A DNA stretch of 64,000 nucleotides. Origin: Branchiostoma floridae. Its lineage: Eukaryota; Chordata; Leptocardii; Amphioxiformes; Branchiostomatidae. The notes beneath the pieces are model-generated. The model did not search any database, had not been told where the DNA came from, and worked only from the letters and a program-made list of their open reading frames with translations. The position numbers and the translations under genes were made by a program. Positions within the stretch are counted from its first letter, which is position 1. Each line of letters starts with the position of its first letter. The stretch lies in the NCBI RefSeq assembly GCF_000003815.2, contig NC_049990.1, forward strand, positions 16,643,658-16,707,657, read 5' to 3'. Of this stretch, positions 27,401 through 33,957 are shown one piece after another.

Positions 27401-30400
27401 ACGTTTTGGCAATATGGTACTAGTGAATATCAATTATGATGTGTTGTTCCAGGTTGAACCCAATAGTTGCAGAAGACGGGGAGACAGTCCATGCTTTTCT
27501 CATCGGTGCCAGATATAACAGGTGAGCACTTACAGAAGCCAGTTTTATCTGTAATACTTTTATAATAGTCATATTTCCAAATTTGGGCCTGCCTGGAATG
27601 TTTGCGGAAAGGAACATATTTATAATTTATTAGAAGTCTTTTATCCAGAAATTTAACATGTTTTGTGTATTTTGTTGTGTCACCTTCTTTTATTTCAAAC
27701 TTTTTGTTCTAGAAAGCTGTTCGACCATGACCCTGTTTGAAAACGTGTCCATGTTGTATAGCTAAACCATTTTTAGCATAAAAATTGTAACATATAGCAT
27801 AACCAGTTTTCCTTGTATTAAAAAATAATCCTGAGTACTGCTTTTAGCCTAAAGAACCGTAAGTGTGATTATATGTACTTTGATATGATTGTAGTACAGT
27901 ACTACAATCATTTATTTTTATTCACAATATGTGCTATTTTGTCTGGCTATTCTTTCTCTTAGTTCTGGCACTAGATGTTAATTTGTTGTTGTTTATTGTT
28001 TATTTCCCAGGTCGCAGGTGATGGATGTGCAATCTCTGAACAGGTTCGGTTTGTTTGTGCCGAGGTCGAACCCCAACGGCTGTTTCCTGACTCAGCCTGA
28101 GATGTATGTAAATGAGAAGGACGCAGAAGAAGCTGGTAAGGACCACATCTTGCCAAATGCAGTGCAAGAACGCCTCCTAGCAATTCATTTTATAACTGCA
28201 GTGTTGTGGTACCTATTCTGAACTGTGATTTTTATGTCATGACTGAGAAGAATGCAGAAGAAGCTGGTGAGGACCCCAATCTTTGCCAAATGAAGAAAAA
28301 CTTATGCAACGCCTCCTAGTAATTTGTTTCATATCTGCAGTGTCCTTATAATTATCTTAACAATGATTTTCACCTCCATGAAAATGCAGGACCTGGTATA
28401 CAATGTACTTTTACGAGGCATGATTGTGTGTGTCTATATCTCTAGAATGTTTCAAGCGTTTGTAATGATATTTGGTAATTGTGAACTTTTGTTGCTGACC
28501 CAACAGTCAGGCTCAATTTTTGGCCTTCTGGCAGCCAAGCTTGGCACTGCAGCTGGACTTCCTGTTTAAGTTTCTTTTGCCCTGGATATGCTATCATCGT
28601 AATGTGATCATGAAATGACCATTGTTCATGTATTTCTGTTAATGTGTTGATACCACATTTAGTTTTACTTTATTGTCTAATGGTGTTGCCCTCTGTGGTT
28701 TTATGGAGTCCTATATTGAGATTTTCCCCATTTTTTCCTACAGCTGACAACACCAGTGTTAAAAACAACCCCCCGCAGTACAATGGCCGTGGGAACCCCC
28801 CTACGAAGGCACGGCAGGCGTGGGCAGACTCTAACGGTGCCATCCCTCAGGTCAGCCCTCTCAACTATGTGTGAAAACAAAAAAAAGTAAATTTTAAGAC
28901 GTCCACACTCGTTGAAATCTAATGTAACCATTAGACTTAGTTTTAGTTTTCTACTCCAGTAAGGGAGATCGACTCACGTACACTGTTCATACATATGTAA
29001 TTATCTATTTATTATTGTCCTGTATAATTTATTATTTTCAGTTCTTGTATAAGTGGCGGCGTTAATATAAGTTGAATGTAACTTGAGTCTGCCGTCATTT
29101 TGTCCTCGTCCGTTTATTTGTATTTTTACACGTATTTCAATAAAGAAAAAAAAAAAAACAACATTAGACTTAATGATTCTGAATTGTAAGTGACTGGAAA
29201 AATAGACGGTCTAAATGATATCAACTGCAAATCATTTTCTCAATACAAATTTAGATTTGGCTTCACTTTTTTTCGCTATCACTAAGGTATAATCTTTAAT
29301 TCATATTTCTTTAGGATTTTACCATCATGGTCAATATTGACGGAAGGAGGCCATACATAATGTGTGTATTTTGTTTAGATTTGGTCGCCTGCAGATACTT
29401 CAGGGTATTAGTGCATGATAATGTTTAGAGCAGCCTTGTAGCAGAATTACCCAAATCATGAGTTCTATTCATTCAGGGATCGCAGAAAACATAATCCTCA
29501 CAATTTTTTTTATTAATCTTTATTGCACATGGCCTTTATTGCCTTGTTAGTCATAACAACTATGAACTCAAACTCAGGAATAGTCACTTGATGAAAAGTA
29601 AACTTGTTGGCATCATCTAACAAAACAAACTTATTCTTGAAGTGGTTAAACTGTAGACACGAAAATCGGACTCCCACAAATTTTCAACTGAACAGCACCA
29701 GTCTTTGTCAAGCTAGGGTGAGTCCAATTTTTGTGTTGGAAGCTACAGTAACTGTTTAACTAGTTCAAGAATGACTTCTACCAACACAGAACTTTTAAGA
29801 TAAAACGAACTCATGTTATAGAATTAACCAGTTATCTCTTCCTACCCAACAGGAAATATTACCTGGTGCCCCGGGTCCAACAGGAAGACCCCCGAGCGGG
29901 CGCAAACGTACGGGATCCATCGGAGGCGTGCTCGCCGACAACACCATACCGCCCAGCCTGAGGAGGGGCATGACCATCACTGGACGCAGCATCGGGATCA
30001 CGTCACCCAGGACACTGACCAGTGGGTCAGCCAGCCGGCCGGGCACTCAGACCCCTCGCACCAACCCGGGTAGTAGACTGTCTATGCACACAGGTGGGTG
30101 GGCCTTTGTGTTGTAATAAAATGTATATCATACCTGGGTCATCATTAAGTTTGATGCAGGTATCCTGGACTCGATGATAAATTGTCTATCACCTGTCTTC
30201 TTCTGTTGTCAGACTGAGGTTTCCATAGAATGTTTTGAACACGCGTAGCATGCGTCTCAGTAGTACGCCACTGTAGAAAATTCGAATACCAGATTCGGAC
30301 ATTGGTATTGCTTGTTTTTTTGGTCAAGACACCAAATTTTCTTAAATTCTGGCCAATTCTCATTGTTTTCTTGGATGGTTACAACTTATATTAGATAAAA

Positions 30401-31180
30401 TACAACACAGAGTATTCTACATTGCCCTCAGTCCCAGCTCTCCTGCAAGTCAGATTTTGGCGATCCTACCCGTGGTTGCCTGGTTGGTACCTCAGTTGAT
30501 GGAAATACACCACATTGTATTATCAAAATGTCAAAGCTTTGAATGTCACCTGAATGTAGTGAAATCAATTTCTTTGTGATGCAGATTCAATAAATGATAG
30601 CAAAGTATGTCATGAATTCTACTTTCCTCATGCATACAAGGTAGAACGCAGTATTCACGGGTTGCTTCACCTTGTAGTATCAAAAAATACCAAGACCAAA
30701 AGATTTCTTGTATGAAGAATGGTCAATCTTTCTCTAACAACTGTTGTACTTTTTTTGTGTGCAGGAAAGAGCGGGTACACACACGCGCCCACATGTCCCC
30801 AGTCTGGCGCCATGAAGACCCCCGATGTTCACTCCACGACAAACGGACACGGACCCAGGCCTACCAACATCTCCTTCGCTGCTAACGGCCACAACCCCCT
30901 TCCCAGCCCGGAAACCCAACAGCAGATGGAAATTCCCGCGCCGACTCCCGAGCCCGAACTTCCCGACCAGCAGGTCCCGCGAAACTCCGCGCCGTCCGTC
31001 CGAGTCCCGCTTCCGACCGCGAGAACCGTCAGCTCGGGGAAGAAGTGCGACTCCAGTACGCAGTATTCCGTCGTGCACAGCGAAACGGTGGATTTGGACA
31101 GCCTCGCGCAAGGCCGGGAAAGCAACATGGACGTTTATCCCAGCGTGGCGGAAGAAGTGGAAGAAATGGACACTGGATAG
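3490..31180 (+). CDS. Uncharacterised nine-exon gene, 549 aa, mostly disordered protein
   Basis: Coding exons: 3490-3682, 24203-24408, 26094-26263, 26922-27044, 27453-27521, 28011-28135, 28744-28850, 29853-30093, 30765-31180. Every junction has GT/AG and the phases join without a break (1650 nt), which is the main support. I do not recognise the family. The N-terminus (1-64) is Arg/Ser-rich. A conserved-looking core lies at about 133-295: a Lys-rich stretch followed by VVNGLTYHRPMK, then a helical DIKRYLQRMKDQRPLTGKLP segment, then VHAFLIGARYNR and LNRFGLFVPRSNPNGCFLTQ. The C-terminal 250 residues are Pro/Ser/Thr-rich and end in an acidic tail (EEVEEMD). No signal peptide, membrane segment or catalytic motif is visible. 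The start at 3490 follows a CpG promoter and has purine context (ACATGG). Exon 2 carries ATGs (first at 24219) usable from an alternative promoter. A scaffold or cytoskeletal role is possible but unproven. Confidence 0.75.
4190..4470. repeat. Diverged tandem duplication
   Basis: Two units of about 110 bp (near 4195-4300 and 4355-4465) share blocks: an inferred ATTGNTCTAGAATNTCTCT, then TTACCATTCTC/TTATCATACTC, then TGCAACTTCAAG followed by CCAAACT or TCAAACT. Divergence is high, so the duplication is old. Confidence 0.5.
6978..7427. mobile_element. Harbinger-type MITE, family A copy 2
   Basis: Inverted termini GGCCACACCAATTTAATTTC / GAAATGAAATTGGTGTGGCC are flanked by TAA on both sides (6975-6977, 7428-7430). 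The 3-bp TWA duplication is the PIF/Harbinger signature. Inside lie the GAGCGAGCG and poly-A/T blocks seen in copies 1 and 3, plus a short segment near 7165-7250 absent from copy 3. No transposase. Confidence 0.8.
7430..8230. repeat. 113-bp tandem repeat array
   Basis: About seven copies of a unit containing GAGCGATCTCTACTTACTTT, CTGCAAAAATTGTCTGAACT and CCCAGACATCCTGTTGAG. The three copies between 7850 and 8180 are nearly identical at a spacing of exactly 113 bp; outer copies are degraded. Short open frames on both strands here are by-products of the repeat. Confidence 0.9.
8310..8520. promoter_or_regulatory. GC-rich island in intron 1 (candidate regulatory module)
   Basis: About 200 bp with much higher GC and CpG than its surroundings, no repeat match within the window and no splice-flanked coding frame. 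It includes TTGATCAGCCGGCC and a run of CpG sites. Classified by composition only. Confidence 0.3.
8567..8825. repeat. 131-bp tandem duplication
   Basis: Two head-to-tail copies beginning ACACCCTTAGCAACTCT at 8567 and 8698 and ending near AAGGATTATACA. They are almost identical apart from a small deletion in the second, so the duplication is recent. Confidence 0.85.
9054..9153. other. Assembly gap, 100 N
   Basis: Exactly 100 N, the usual placeholder for a gap of unknown size. The true length may differ. Confidence 1.
9530..9705. promoter_or_regulatory. GC-balanced island in intron 1 (candidate regulatory module)
   Basis: A CpG-containing segment (GTGATGGATAGCGCCGTG, CCTTTCCACGCGGTTTGC) between AT-rich stretches. 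It has no repeat match in the window and no credible coding frame. Confidence 0.3.
10742..10832. repeat. Short tandem duplication
   Basis: Two units of about 50 bp sharing GGTAAAGCT-GGAGT-AATTTG and TGCCTTACAGAT with few differences. Confidence 0.65.
11265..11460. promoter_or_regulatory. Homeodomain-site-rich island in intron 1
   Basis: A non-repetitive segment with several homeodomain-type cores: CATAATTGGAAAG, GGGATTAATATCC, TGATTAATCA and CTCATTAATG, beside CpG-bearing sequence. Clustered TAAT/GATTA cores fit a developmental enhancer, but this is inference from motif density. Confidence 0.35.
12237..12250. promoter_or_regulatory. Perfect RFX X-box
   Basis: GTTGCCATGGCAAC is a complete palindromic X-box, the RFX-family consensus. 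A second site lies at 14073-14086 in the same intron. RFX factors often control ciliary genes, which is only a weak hint about the host gene. Confidence 0.55.
12822..12910. repeat. Homopolymer G and C tracts with CA run
   Basis: An 11-base G run near 12823-12835 and a 14-15 base C run near 12892-12905, followed by a short CA repeat. The two tracts could pair as a long-loop hairpin. They may also be collapsed or mis-sequenced. Confidence 0.7.
12910..13260. promoter_or_regulatory. GC-balanced island with internal duplication
   Basis: Non-repetitive sequence with CTCAAATTAAACTTAGCACC and CTCAAATTAAAGTGAGCTGC about 40 bp apart, each followed by TGATTT-TAGCG. Candidate regulatory DNA by composition. 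No coding potential with splice sites. Confidence 0.3.
13655..13870 (+). mobile_element. SINE-like dispersed repeat, uninterrupted copy
   Basis: Matches the split copy at 38245-38900 and, at its start, 35650-35710: GGTTTGTATTGAAGAGTACA, then a central part, then TTCGAGGTGTGGCT / CTCGAGGTGTGGCT and CCATTTAA. The 173-codon open frame across it (13602-14123) has no other support. Confidence 0.6.
14073..14086. promoter_or_regulatory. Perfect RFX X-box
   Basis: GTTGCCATGGTAAC fits the RFX X-box consensus with both half-sites intact. It is 1.8 kb from the site at 12237. Confidence 0.55.
14229..14439. mobile_element. TTCGCGG-rich TIR element, copy 2
   Basis: Same orientation as copy 1, bounded by ACTGTAAATG and TTTTACGGT. 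It has lost several CpGs through C-to-T type changes (TTCACGG, TTTTGCGG), so it is older than copies 1 and 3. Confidence 0.75.
14871..15231. mobile_element. hAT-like MITE (CAGGGTTGTAGC family), copy 1
   Basis: Terminal inverted repeats CAGGGTTGTAGCCAGC / GCTGGCTACAACCCTG, with a homologous copy at 42681-43061. The CAGGG terminus is typical of hAT elements. The expected 8-bp duplication could not be confirmed. No transposase frame. Confidence 0.7.
15560..15960. promoter_or_regulatory. GC-rich island in intron 1 (candidate regulatory module)
   Basis: About 400 bp of CpG-bearing unique sequence, with homeodomain-type cores (GTCGTTAATAGCGG, TTTCATTAAGCC) and a sharp composition edge on both sides. 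One of the strongest candidates for conserved non-coding DNA in the window. Confidence 0.4.
16030..16245 (-). mobile_element. tRNA-derived SINE
   Basis: Read on the minus strand, a tRNA-like head begins near 16240 with a canonical A box, TAGCTCAACTGG. A degenerate B box, GGTTTAAATCT, follows, then an unrelated body (GGGAAGGGCATGTCAGTTGG). It lacks a tRNA cloverleaf, so it is a SINE and not a tRNA gene. Confidence 0.65.
16590..16995. promoter_or_regulatory. GC-balanced island in intron 1 (candidate regulatory module)
   Basis: Unique CpG-bearing sequence with CCAATTTGCACGATTGG, GGGCAATTTATTACCCGC and GGCTCATTGGCCATTG. It has several CCAAT/ATTGG pairs, no repeat match and no spliceable coding frame. 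Confidence 0.38.
17442..17891. repeat. Identical 120-bp direct repeats 330 bp apart
   Basis: Segments 17442-17561 and 17772-17891 appear identical, starting ACCCACCACTAACCCC and ending AGCAACCCCATTCA. The spacer contains further CCC-rich partial copies. The identity implies a very recent duplication or an assembly artefact from merged alleles. Confidence 0.85.
17890..18002. promoter_or_regulatory. Short GC-balanced island
   Basis: About 110 bp of unique sequence containing GGCCCCCTAATTGAAAATG and GACCGAGCGTAGATTGG, directly beside the 120-bp duplicate. Candidate regulatory DNA by composition. Confidence 0.25.
18005..18545. repeat. 160-181 bp tandem repeat, three units
   Basis: Units starting GCTTCATCAAT at 18029, 18210 and 18370 share CTTCTCTCAACAANGNTTT, ATATCATGATT and TTGTTTAGGGTGGCAA. 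A fourth fragment trails to 18545. Divergence increases rightward. Confidence 0.8.
18662..19207. mobile_element. Harbinger-type MITE, family B
   Basis: Inverted termini GGCCACAGCAAGTAAATTTT / AATTAACTTGCTGTGGCC are flanked by TTA on both sides (18659-18661, 19208-19210). After the terminus it shares TATGGATGACATC-GCGCTC and AATTTTCG with family C (32754-33577). 546 bp, no transposase. Confidence 0.75.
19403..20015. repeat. Diverged tandem duplication, about 280-bp units
   Basis: Unit 1 (19403-19680) and unit 2 (about 19732-20015) share GTATACATGTTTTTATTATC, TGAAAGGAACTG-CCAAGAAG and AGGGACC blocks, with many substitutions and small indels. Confidence 0.8.
20860..21085. promoter_or_regulatory. 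GC-balanced island in intron 1 (candidate regulatory module)
   Basis: Unique sequence with GACTAATTAGCAGCAATAAT, TAACCGTTTGACGCTAACGG and GTCTCTAATTGGG. It combines homeodomain-type TAATTA cores with CpGs. Not repetitive within the window. Confidence 0.4.
21219..21576. mobile_element. Long-TIR MITE with TTAA duplication
   Basis: A 358-bp near-palindrome: arms of about 150 bp run from AGGCCACCTA to TAGGTTGCCT around a short centre. TTAA flanks both ends (21215-21218, 21577-21580). TTAA duplications point to the piggyBac superfamily. The termini differ from those of the TTAA element at 706-1198. Confidence 0.8.
21800..22120. repeat. Element with CTTGCCCGATNGGACAAG palindromes
   Basis: Two copies of CTTGCCCGAT-GGACAAGT (near 21861 and 22073) and several GGGCAAGTGAAAA blocks, ending ACTTGTCCAACCCTG. 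The CCCTG end is compatible with an hAT-type MITE, but the left end is unclear. Confidence 0.5.
22690..22880. promoter_or_regulatory. Island with DR1 nuclear-receptor motif
   Basis: Unique GC-balanced sequence. On the minus strand near 22783-22796 it reads AGGTCAGAGGTCG, a one-mismatch DR1 element (HNF4/RXR type). A homeodomain-type CATTAATGAGG follows. Candidate regulatory DNA. Confidence 0.35.
22930..23045. mobile_element. End fragment of TAGGGGTGGG hAT family
   Basis: Begins GTAGGGGTGGG and shares GTACAAAACCG, TTGGACCGGTCC and TTGGACCAATT-GAAAA with the complete element at 38320-38764. The other terminus is not visible. Confidence 0.6.
24409..26093 (+). other. Intron 2 of the nine-exon gene
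   Basis: A phase-0 intron from GTAGGG to an ATTCTTTAG acceptor. AT-rich; some open frames (25087-25332, 25767-26093) lack paired splice sites and family resemblance. No repeat identified with confidence. Confidence 0.6.
27305..27418. mobile_element. Fragment of the GGGCACAACCCGCCG family
   Basis: The block CATGCTCCAAAATCCGTCAG-like to CCCACGTTTTGGCA matches the inner half of the elements at 41028-41341 and 43540-43809. It lies in intron 4 of the nine-exon gene, 35 bp before exon 5. Confidence 0.65.
28115..28342 (+). repeat. Tandem duplicate of exon 6 end with its splice donor
   Basis: The end of exon 6 and following intron (28115-28203) recurs at about 28241-28342. Copy 1 reads GCAGAAGAAGCTG|GTAAGG and copy 2 GCAGAAGAAGCTG|GTGAGG. 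Further shared blocks are GCCAAATG, AACGCCTCCTAG and TAACTGCAGTG / TATCTGCAGTG. The second donor looks functional, so a longer alternative exon 6 is possible in principle, although stop codons in the intervening DNA would be read through in most frames. Confidence 0.75.
28940..29161 (+). mobile_element. Short retroposed insert with poly(A) tail and 11-bp target duplication
   Basis: A 222-bp segment ends in AATAAA (29139-29144) and an A-rich tail, and is flanked by CATTAGACTTA at 28929-28939 and 29162-29172. Poly(A) plus a perfect 11-bp direct repeat is the mark of LINE-mediated insertion. It could be a 5'-truncated LINE or a piece of a processed transcript. No coding similarity was seen. It lies in intron 7 of the nine-exon gene. 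Confidence 0.75.
29173..29852 (+). other. Rest of intron 7
   Basis: AT-rich, no coding segment. An imperfect inverted repeat spans about 29625-29780: ACAAACTTATTCTTGAAGTG...GTTTAACTAGTTCAAGAATG with AATCGGACTCCCACAA / GAGTCCAATTTTTGTG inside. This suggests a degraded TIR element. Confidence 0.45.
30094..30764 (+). other. Intron 8
   Basis: A phase-1 intron from GTGGGT to a TTTTGTGTGCAG acceptor. I see no feature inside it. Confidence 0.6.
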
Positions 31181-32310
31181 TGCCACTACTACACACTCAT
31201 TAAAAATTGTAAGAATATTACTGGGAATAAAAACACAAAGGAAACATCTTGCTTTCATCAAAATATGATGAAACATGGAAAAAAAGACACTGAGCTGTTG
31301 CTGCTAAGAAGCTATAGTCGTACATAGAGTCACCTCAGTTTTACATACAGGACTGGTGCCAAGTAGAATAAATGCCTCCGCCCCTGAGGCATTGCCAAAA
31401 ATTGGACATGTACCATGAAAATGAGTGAACGAATGAGGTTTGTTTTGCACAAGTTAGAGCACGCGTTGGCATTTTGCTGCTTGTCTAAACGTTGACAACG
31501 GCACACGGAAGTTTTATGATTAGTAGTTAAATGTGGCGTTTTAGTAGTCTGTACAAAGGTGTCAAAGGGTTAATAAGTCATAAGTATTCTTCTCTGTAGA
31601 ACTAAACTTTTTGTTGAGGCTTAGCCTGAATTTTCTTTTTGGTTTTCACACATTTGTATTAAAGAAGAGGAAGAAATGGGTAGAGTACAGTATATTGTTG
31701 GTGGGTGCCTTTTCTTGCTGCTTTGTAATCCTAGGAGTCAAGCCATACATACTATAGTATAAGCCACAAGGCAAATGCTGCTAGAAGGTACATTATTTTG
31801 TAATGGGCAGAAAAACTGTTGGTACTAGAATGTATATGTACATTGTCAAGTAAAACATTCAATCCTGCTTTTAACTATTGTCAAGTTTTGTTAACAGTTA
31901 CATTTATATGTACATTTTCAAAAATAATTGTTGTCAAGATATGGATCGTTATTGGCAATACAATACAATTTTTTTGTTTGAAAGCCGGCTGAGATTTTAA
32001 GAATTTGTAAGTATAGTGTCACAACGCCCCATATCAACGTGCCCTATGCAAGACAACAAAGTTGGAGACAACAAAACATCAGAGAAATGAGTCTCCACTC
32101 TATCTGTAAACAGACAAACAAAAAATGTATGAGAGCTTGTTTTGTCAGCACAATTTTCTTACTTGTCTAGTATTTGAACTTTTCCACACATTTCAGCCAT
32201 TCATAAAGAACTGTTCCATAAATGGAGAAGTTTTTTTTTATTCCAATGTTTGAATGCAGCACATGCATGTTTACTAGATGTTAGAACAATTTGAATATCT
32301 TCAGAATAAA
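31181..32310 (+). terminator. 3'UTR and polyadenylation signals of the nine-exon gene
   Basis: AATAAA occurs at 31226-31231, only 46 nt after the stop, and again at 31367-31372 and 32305-32310. The middle one touches a small hairpin, AATGCCTC (31371-31378) pairing with GAGGCATT (31386-31393). Which site is used cannot be told from sequence. Confidence 0.5.
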
Positions 32311-32753
32311 GACTTTATTATTAACTTTTTTTATATTTTCTGATCTCCATTATTGCAATACACGTGTACTTACATACAAGTAGGTGGTTAACATGCTGTT
32401 TTTGTCTGATATACAAGAAAATTGTAACTATGTTAAAGAGTAACGATGTTGTCATCACCAGAAGAAAACTTTTACTTGAGATTACTGGGACAGTATCACA
32501 GCGCCCCCTATCATATCATAAACATACTGCAGTACATACAACATACATGCAAAGTCACACTCTATCGAGTTGTAGCATTTAACAAGGTTAGTTACTGTAA
32601 TGGGTGGGGTGTACAGATTGTACCATTTCTCTTTCAGAGAGAAAGAGCCATAAGGCTTGGTCAATTTGAGAATACACAGACAAAAGAGCATTCTTCTAAA
32701 CAAAACAAAATGCATCATTAAAGTTCCAGTACAAAATTTAATGTACTTGGTAA

Positions 32754-33577
32754 GGCCATGTTGATTTGATTATATGGATGACATCCGCGCTCGCACCAAT
32801 TTTCGGCCATTTCCAAAAAAAAAAAGTTTTCTACCACACAATAAATTGTGCAAAGCAGCTATAAAATGAGCACAAATATTCCGTACATTAAAAAAAAGGA
32901 TCAGAAAACAGATAACTAATGCCATAGAATGCCAAAATAAATCTAAAGTCAAAGAATAAGATGTGACAGAAAAAAAATCTATTGTTGGTAGGGGGAGGTA
33001 CCAGTACAGAAAATTCAGGTCCAGGGGATCATTTCCAGGTCCGGACCTAAACCTGGACCTGATTGTCTGTGGAAACTTGAGAACTGGCAATACTCAAAAC
33101 AATGGTAATTGGTCAATTTTGCATGCTACAAAGGAATCTGTTTGGTGGATTATTCGACTCCCACTGTCTTTGTACCTTTGACTGTAGAAACTTGGTACAA
33201 TTGACTATAAACTCTACTTGACTTGGCTCTTGTTGTCTTCTTGGCCCTGGTAAGACCCCAAATGCCTGCCGACATAGTGTGTTCATTTTGTAATTGGCGA
33301 AACCTGTTCCTCTGATTTTTTTTCAGGTCTGTTTTTTTTTCGGATTGGTCCAAGAAGAAAAAAATTGTTTTGCACCCTTACGATTTACTGGCCCCTACCC
33401 CTAACTGTTGGTATACCATACTATGTGTCTTTAGTCCTATGTTCAACATTCCTGGTCACTTTGATTTCATACTGAAGGCAACTTTTGTTTTTGGCCAAAC
33501 TTTTTTTTTATTCGCTCGCTCGCATCAGTTTTGGAGTTCCCAGAGGATGTCATCCATATAATCAAATCAACATGGCC
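32754..33577. mobile_element. Harbinger-type MITE, family C
   Basis: Inverted termini GGCCATGTTGATTTGATTAT / ATAATCAAATCAACATGGCC with TAA before and TAC after (an imperfect 3-bp target duplication). The inner ends carry GGATGACATCC-GCGCTCGC and poly-A/T tracts. Within it, 32995-33075 matches the TAGGGGTGGG hAT family, so another element has inserted into or been captured by it. Confidence 0.75.
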
Positions 33578-33690
33578 TACATGTAACTTTGATAGTGGTA
33601 ACTGTATAGAGTGTTGTCATCACTTAATTAAAATAATCTACATGCACATCAATTAAGCAGGCATGTGTTGATGGCTGTGTTGGTATCATT

Positions 33691-33696
33691 TTTATT
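33691..33696 (-). terminator. Polyadenylation signal for TMEM256
   Basis: AATAAA on the minus strand, about 260 nt past the TMEM256 stop codon; the first canonical signal in that direction. Confidence 0.5.
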
Positions 33697-33957
33697 TGCA
33701 TCTCAATGAATCCCAGTTCAACTGTCTACAGCATTTCTGTGGGTCATTGATAATTTTTAAGTATTCTTCTGATATTCTCTTCCAGGACTTATACTGGGAT
33801 GAAAAGTTGCTTATTGGGATGGACACATTTTTGAAAAATTCAAATTTTATGACATGAAATTGACCAAAATACAATTTGTAAGCTTACAATGGCAGATTTA
33901 ACAACGAAAATCAACAATATGGGCTCTCAAGCAATGAGTGGGATGGAAAAAAAAACT

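Noticed and set aside
30734-31276. 180-codon minus-strand frame
   Set aside because: Antisense shadow of the last exon of the nine-exon gene; the plus frame has phase-consistent splicing.
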